Below are positions 6,738 to 10,898 of a DNA stretch of 10,898 bases, in pieces. The notes below the pieces were generated by a model. It searched no databases. It saw only the letters and a program-made list of their open reading frames with translations, and was not told the origin of the DNA. A program made the position numbers and the translations under genes. Position 1 is the first letter of the stretch; each line of letters begins with the position of its first letter. This DNA comes from Eubacterium sp. (GTDB lineage Bacteria; Bacillota; Clostridia; Lachnospirales; Lachnospiraceae), in the NCBI GenBank assembly GCA_022776205.1, contig JALFIK010000004.1:1-10898 (forward strand). Reading direction: 5' to 3'.

Positions 6738-6743
6738 CTCCTT
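6738..6743 (-). promoter_or_regulatory. Ribosome binding site deciding the HD-GYP start
   Basis: AAGGAG on the minus strand, six bases before the ATG at 6731. It is far stronger than anything ahead of the ATG at 6767 and is the reason for preferring the shorter protein. It lies inside the 12-residue segment that the longer form would encode. Confidence 0.7.
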
Positions 6744-6763
6744 TTTCTCTGCCTCGTATCCAC

Positions 6764-8224
6764 TCATCTTGATTCTTCCAGATACTTCCTTTTTCTGTCA
6801 ATCATCTCGTCAATGCGGGTAATGTAATGATCAAGATTCTTCACATTCTCTGTCCGTTCCAGACGGTTTTCTTTCGGAAATACATATTTAGAGCTTCCCC
6901 CGGCACCGCAGGAAATAATATCCTGTTTTTCCTCCATGATAAGAATATTATAAAGGCATTCTTTTCCCGGAAGACAATATCCGATGTTTTCCAGATTGCC
7001 CGGAATATTTTTCTGCCGGTACATATAATACGGTTCCATCCCCATCTTAAGGGCACGGGAATCCACAAGCCTGAGCATTTCATTTGTGCTTCCCTTTACC
7101 ATCGACTGATATTTTTCCATCTCCATATTTAGATGGGCAGCACGTTTAATCGCAAGAGAATGTACTGTCAGACTCTCCGGTCTTAATTTAAAAATCTCAT
7201 CCACCGTTTCCCGGACATGGGAAAGTTCCTCTCCGGGAAGTCCGGTAATCATATCCATATTGATATTATCAAATCCACATTTTCTTGCCAGTGCAAAAGC
7301 ATCTTTTGTCTGCTCTACTGTATGGGCTCTCCCAATCAGATCAAGTGTTTTCTGATGCATCGTCTGAGGATTAATAGAAATCCTTGTAACGCCTGCCTCT
7401 TTCAATATACGAAATTTTTCTTCCGTAACGCTGTCCGGCCGTCCTGCTTCCACAGTAAATTCCCGGGTGTTTTCCACAGGAAAAAGCTGATGGATCATCT
7501 CCATCAGTCTCTTAAGTGCCGCTTCATTCAGTGCTGTCGGTGTCCCTCCCCCAATGTAAATTGTGGTCAGCTTCTTCTTCATATGAGAAGAAACATAGGC
7601 AAGCTCCTGATATAATGCGTCCAGATATGCCTCCATCCTGTCTCCGAAACGGGACACAGGAAAAGAAGTAAAAGAACAGTACAGACAGGTCGTGGGACAG
7701 AACGGAATTCCGATATAAAGGCTGTATTCTTTCTCAAATGAACCGGCAGCAAGGATTGTTTTTTCCCTGGCTGCCACTTTCCTGCACAATCTTGCCTTCT
7801 GCCCGTCCGCAAGATAGGTTTTTGAAAATCTCTCTTCCAGTTTATCCGGATTTTCCTCCTCTTCCATCCAATTCATCATAATCTTGGTCGGACGAATTCC
7901 GGTAAGCATTCCCCATGGGAGACTTCTTTGGGTAAATTCCTCAAAAATCCGGTATAAAAATCTGCAGACCTCATTCCGACATTTCCCATGGTCTTTATAA
8001 TCGCAGCAGACCTCCTTCTCCACGGTTTTTCCATTATAATCTTCAAGTTTGCCCTGCATTTTATTTTGAGAATAAAAAAGAGAAAGAACCAGGTCCTCTC
8101 TCCCCGGATTCTCTATAGCATCCTTTCCGGACACCTCCACAATTTTTATCCTCTCATAAAAAGCAAGGGTAATTGCCCGGACATCATAGTCATAATCCCG
8201 GGCATTCTGTATTAAATAAATCAT
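6764..8224 (-). CDS. hemZ: HemZ-type radical SAM protein (coproporphyrinogen dehydrogenase-like)
   Basis: A 486-residue radical S-adenosylmethionine protein of the HemN/HemZ group, nominally oxygen-independent coproporphyrinogen III dehydrogenase. The 4Fe-4S ligands C176, C180 and C183 form CxxxCxxC (FCPTTCLYCSF). Other family marks are LTGIRPTK at 108-115 in the HemZ-specific N-terminal domain, GGGTPT at 225-230, ITGLPGE at 326-332, and CGAGGSSKYV at 439-448. The length matches Bacillus HemZ (about 500). The roughly 170-residue N-terminal extension distinguishes it from HemN and HemW. No other heme gene is in view, and many Lachnospiraceae lack a full heme pathway, so a role in making heme should not be taken for granted. 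The start overlaps the MBL gene by ATGA with only a weak ribosome binding site, so translation is probably coupled. Family assignment is firm; substrate is uncertain. Confidence 0.92.
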   Translation of the reverse strand: MIYLIQNARDYDYDVRAITLAFYERIKIVEVSGKDAIENPGREDLVLSLFYSQNKMQGKLEDYNGKTVEKEVCCDYKDHGKCRNEVCRFLYRIFEEFTQRSLPWGMLTGIRPTKIMMNWMEEEENPDKLEERFSKTYLADGQKARLCRKVAAREKTILAAGSFEKEYSLYIGIPFCPTTCLYCSFTSFPVSRFGDRMEAYLDALYQELAYVSSHMKKKLTTIYIGGGTPTALNEAALKRLMEMIHQLFPVENTREFTVEAGRPDSVTEEKFRILKEAGVTRISINPQTMHQKTLDLIGRAHTVEQTKDAFALARKCGFDNINMDMITGLPGEELSHVRETVDEIFKLRPESLTVHSLAIKRAAHLNMEMEKYQSMVKGSTNEMLRLVDSRALKMGMEPYYMYRQKNIPGNLENIGYCLPGKECLYNILIMEEKQDIISCGAGGSSKYVFPKENRLERTENVKNLDHYITRIDEMIDRKRKYLEESR

Positions 8225-8883
8225 ATTTCATCCGGTCTTTCTACAAAAGGATTTGTAGCTCTCTCATCACCGATTGTCGTAGCCGGACCATGTCCCGGAT
8301 AAACAATCACAGAATCCGGCAGTCTCATCACGACTTTATTCAGGGATTTCAAAAGTTCCTGGGCATCTCCGGTCGGAAAATCACTCCTTCCAACACTTCC
8401 GGCAAACAAAGTGTCCCCGGAAAAAAGCCATCCTTCTTCTGCAAAATAATAACAGCAGCTTCCCAGGGTGTGTCCCGGTGTATACAGGCACTGACATTCG
8501 TGTTTTTCCGAAATCACCTCGAAAACCTGTTTATTGTTGATCATCATATTGGCATGGGTCGTATATCCCTCACCAAACATCGGGCTTAAGTTATAATCTT
8601 TCACCATGAGCACTTCCTGTTCCGGCTTGGCAGCATACACTCTTAACTTCCATGGATCATAATGTTCCCTTAATCCTGCAAGCCCGCCGATGTGGTCATG
8701 ATGTCCATGGGTAAGAAGTACCCCGTCAAGATCATAACCTCCATCCTCTAAAAATTTAATCAGTTCCTCCGGACTTCCGGCCGGATCGATCACAAGTGCC
8801 TGCTTCACTTCGTCATCCATCAGAATATATGTGTTTGTATCAATCGGTCCTAACTGTGCACAGGCAATTTTTAACTCTCCCAT
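8221..8883 (-). CDS. MBL-fold metallo-hydrolase, glyoxalase II (GloB)-like
   Basis: A 220-residue soluble metallo-beta-lactamase-fold protein. The metal ligands are all present: H59-x-H61-x-D63-H64 (THGHHDHIGG), H138 in PGHT, D157 in SGDTLF, and H198 in PGHGP. The ending TTIGDERATNPF is typical of the YcbL/GloB-like subgroup common in Firmicutes. Such proteins usually hydrolyse thioesters such as S-lactoylglutathione or related compounds, but many members have no proven substrate, and the separate C-terminal domain of true glyoxalase II is lacking, so the exact reaction is open. The start is supported by GGGAGG seven bases ahead of the ATG. It lies 18 bp after relA and its TGA stop overlaps the ATG of hemZ (ATGA), indicating one operon with coupled translation. 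The position next to relA and hemZ is a conserved clostridial arrangement as far as I recall, which tells little about the substrate. Confidence 0.9.
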   Translation of the reverse strand: MGELKIACAQLGPIDTNTYILMDDEVKQALVIDPAGSPEELIKFLEDGGYDLDGVLLTHGHHDHIGGLAGLREHYDPWKLRVYAAKPEQEVLMVKDYNLSPMFGEGYTTHANMMINNKQVFEVISEKHECQCLYTPGHTLGSCCYYFAEEGWLFSGDTLFAGSVGRSDFPTGDAQELLKSLNKVVMRLPDSVIVYPGHGPATTIGDERATNPFVERPDEI

Positions 8884-8901
8884 TATAATACCTCCCTGCC
8901 G

Positions 8902-10898
8902 TTATCCGGCACTTCTTTCTATATCTATTACGCTTTCTATATTGCGAAGCTTTTTAATAATATGATTCAGGTCGTCGATTCCTCTGATTTCAAAGGAAAG
9001 GACAATCGTCGCAAGTCCCTGCTTACTCGTTCTTGTAGAGACAGACTTGATATCTACCTTTAATTCCATGAATACTTTGGAAATATCCAGAAGAATCCCC
9101 GTCCGGTTATGGGCATAAAGACAAATTTCTGTCATATAAAGTTCGCCGTTATTTTCCACTGCATCCTCTTCCCACTCGGCATCAATCAGTCTTGCCCGAT
9201 CACTTTCCGGCATACCCACAATGTTAACACAGTCTGTACGATGAATGGAAATTCCCCTTCCCCTGGTGACAAAACCTATAATCTCGTCCCCCGGCACCGG
9301 ACTACAGCATTTGGAAAAACGAACAGAAAGATCATGGATTCCCCTGACCGTAATACCTGATTTACTCTTAATCTTTGTCGGTACTTTTTCCTTATTTTTT
9401 TCCTCAATTCCGGCAAGGGCATCTGCATCTGTCAGCTTCTTCCGGTTATCCTTCTCATATTCTTCCACCAGCTTATTGACAACCTGACCTTCTTTTAATC
9501 CGCCATGTCCCACGGCTGCCAGAACGGAATCCCAGTTTTTCAGACCGTATTTTCGCATACATTTCTTCTGATATTCCGGTTTCAAATAGGTGGAAAGGAC
9601 AAGTCCTTTTGCCTTGCAGTATTTATCAATCAGTTCCTTTCCTTTTGAAATGTTTTCTTCTTTAAACTGTGTTTTAAACCACTGATTGATTTTCGTTTTG
9701 GCCTGAGAGCTCTTCACAATGGAAAGCCAGTCCCTGCTCGGACCGTTGGAATTCTGAGATGTGACAATGGTTACCCTGTCTCCGTTTTGCAATTTATAAT
9801 CAATCGGCACCTGGCGGCCGTTCACTCTGGCTCCGACCATCTTATTGCCCACCGCCGTATGGATCATGTACGCAAAATCAATCGGTGTGGAACCCGCCGG
9901 CAGAGTTTTCACATCGCCCTGAGGAGTAAAACAATACACCTGTTCCGCGAAAAGATCCAGATCCGTCTTAAGCATGGTAAGGAATTCTTTATTATCCGAC
10001 ATATCCTGCTGCCATTCAAGAATCTGACGAAGCCAGCTTAACTTTTCTTCTTCTTTATTGATATTGCCGCCACCTTCTTTATATTTCCAGTGAGCAGCAA
10101 TACCGTATTCTGCCGTCCGATGCATCTCAAATGTCCGGATCTGTATTTCAAATGGAGTTCCCGAGGACCCAATCAGCGTGGTGTGGAGCGACTGATACAT
10201 ATTCTGTTTCGGCATGGCGATATAGTCTTTAAATCTGCCGGGTATCGGCTTATACATTTCGTGGATGACACCGAGAGCGGCGTAGCAGTCTTTTACCGTA
10301 TCCACTTTGATTCTTACTGCAAAAATGTCATAAATCTGATCCAGCGTCTTATTCTGGTTTCGCATCTTCTTATAGATACTGAACAGATGCTTCACTCTTC
10401 CGTCAATTTCCGCCTTGATTCCTGCTTCCTCAAGATGTTTACTGACTTCATCAATAATTGACTGAATGAACTCGCCTCTTTGTTCTTTATTGATCTGAAG
10501 TTTCTCCTCAAGATCATGATATACTTCCGGTCTTAAATATTTAAGAGAAAGGTCATCCAGCTCCGTCTTAATTTTGGAAATACCGAGTCGATGGGCAATC
10601 GGTGCATAGATATCCATGGTTTCCCGGGCTTTCTCTTTCTGTTTTTCCGGCTTCATATACTGAAGAGTCCGCATGTTATGCAGGCGGTCTGCAAGCTTGA
10701 TCAGAATGACACGAATATCCTTTGCCATGGCAAGGAACATTTTTCGAAGGTTCTCCGCCTGAAGATCCATCTTATCATGGGAATAGGAAAGCTGTCCGAG
10801 TTTTGTCACCCCATCTACCAGCAAAGCCACCTCTTCATTAAACTCTCTGGAAAGATCGTCCAGTGTCGTATCCGTGTCTTCTACCACATCATGAAGAA
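8902..10898 (-). CDS. relA: Bifunctional (p)ppGpp synthetase/hydrolase Rel (5' end outside window)
   Basis: Makes and degrades the alarmone (p)ppGpp, the cytoplasmic signal of amino-acid starvation. The reading frame is open to the right edge, where L-H-D-V-V-E-D-T, the HD-hydrolase signature, is already under way; roughly the first 75 residues are therefore missing (inferred from family length of about 730-770; about 664 are visible). Counting from the GTG codon at 10887: LADRLHNMRTL of the hydrolase domain at 65-75; synthetase domain about 160-270 with the RFKD motif at 218-221 and EIQIRT at 247-252; TGS domain about 317-377; helical region; the zinc-finger-like segment with the C527-C528 pair and C553; C-terminal ACT domain about 585-659. 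RFKD rather than the EFDD of E. coli RelA is the known mark of bifunctional Rel proteins. The intact hydrolase motif agrees. The next gene starts 18 bp downstream, so the two are probably co-transcribed. Identification is very secure; the true start is not visible. Confidence 0.97.
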   Translation of the reverse strand, partial: LHDVVEDTDTTLDDLSREFNEEVALLVDGVTKLGQLSYSHDKMDLQAENLRKMFLAMAKDIRVILIKLADRLHNMRTLQYMKPEKQKEKARETMDIYAPIAHRLGISKIKTELDDLSLKYLRPEVYHDLEEKLQINKEQRGEFIQSIIDEVSKHLEEAGIKAEIDGRVKHLFSIYKKMRNQNKTLDQIYDIFAVRIKVDTVKDCYAALGVIHEMYKPIPGRFKDYIAMPKQNMYQSLHTTLIGSSGTPFEIQIRTFEMHRTAEYGIAAHWKYKEGGGNINKEEEKLSWLRQILEWQQDMSDNKEFLTMLKTDLDLFAEQVYCFTPQGDVKTLPAGSTPIDFAYMIHTAVGNKMVGARVNGRQVPIDYKLQNGDRVTIVTSQNSNGPSRDWLSIVKSSQAKTKINQWFKTQFKEENISKGKELIDKYCKAKGLVLSTYLKPEYQKKCMRKYGLKNWDSVLAAVGHGGLKEGQVVNKLVEEYEKDNRKKLTDADALAGIEEKNKEKVPTKIKSKSGITVRGIHDLSVRFSKCCSPVPGDEIIGFVTRGRGISIHRTDCVNIVGMPESDRARLIDAEWEEDAVENNGELYMTEICLYAHNRTGILLDISKVFMELKVDIKSVSTRTSKQGLATIVLSFEIRGIDDLNHIIKKLRNIESVIDIERSAG

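Noticed and set aside
10885..10887. GTG as the start of Rel
   Set aside because: The frame continues upstream with L-H-D of the hydrolase motif, so this is an internal valine; the gene begins outside the window.
1..10898. Mobile element, CRISPR array, prophage or toxin-antitoxin system
   Set aside because: I saw no transposase, integrase, regular spaced repeats or small paired genes; base composition looks even across the genes.

Overview
The window looks like chromosomal DNA from a low-to-mid GC Firmicute of the class Clostridia, most likely family Lachnospiraceae. The grounds are strong AGGAGG-type ribosome binding sites, sigma-A promoters with TTGAC(A/G) and TATAAT-like boxes, a lipoprotein signal of the Gram-positive type, and the relA / MBL-fold hydrolase / hemZ / aspS order known from clostridial chromosomes. 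The family assignment is inference. Every gene I can support lies on the minus strand, so transcription runs from right to left.

Region 1 (10898 down to 3432) is a tightly packed housekeeping operon: a bifunctional (p)ppGpp synthetase/hydrolase Rel (5' end cut by the window edge), an MBL-fold hydrolase of the glyoxalase II type, the radical-SAM protein HemZ, a small stand-alone HD-GYP domain protein, aspartyl-tRNA synthetase AspS, and an EamA/DMT permease. Genes are separated by 18-32 bp or overlap by 4 bp (ATGA) at MBL/hemZ and aspS/eamA, so they are probably co-transcribed and partly translationally coupled. The hisS gene that often precedes aspS in Firmicutes is absent here; the HD-GYP protein sits in its place.

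Region 2 (about 3382 down to 347) is a separate ABC-importer operon with its own consensus promoter: substrate-binding lipoprotein, a long perfect hairpin, membrane permease, ATPase, then a strong intrinsic terminator. The three proteins belong to the TrpX/COG2984 - COG4120 - COG1101 type. The solute is not evident. No T-box leader is present; instead a 30-bp imperfect dyad lies just downstream of the promoter.

Region 3 (346 to 1) holds no protein gene. It carries three tandem consensus sigma-A promoters pointing left, followed by a structured leader with a boxA-like segment, exactly the layout of a stable-RNA (rRNA) operon control region. The RNA gene itself must lie beyond the left edge. 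Two of the three promoters share the same ATAAAAG discriminator ending on a predicted initiating G, which fits GTP/(p)ppGpp control as known from Bacillus rRNA promoters; the gene for Rel, the enzyme of that response, is encoded about 9 kb away at the other end of the window.

I found no mobile element, CRISPR array or clearly novel multi-gene system. The most interesting points are the promoter triplet, the HD-GYP protein embedded in the Rel operon, the operator-like dyad ahead of the importer, and the hairpin that probably sets unequal expression within that importer operon.
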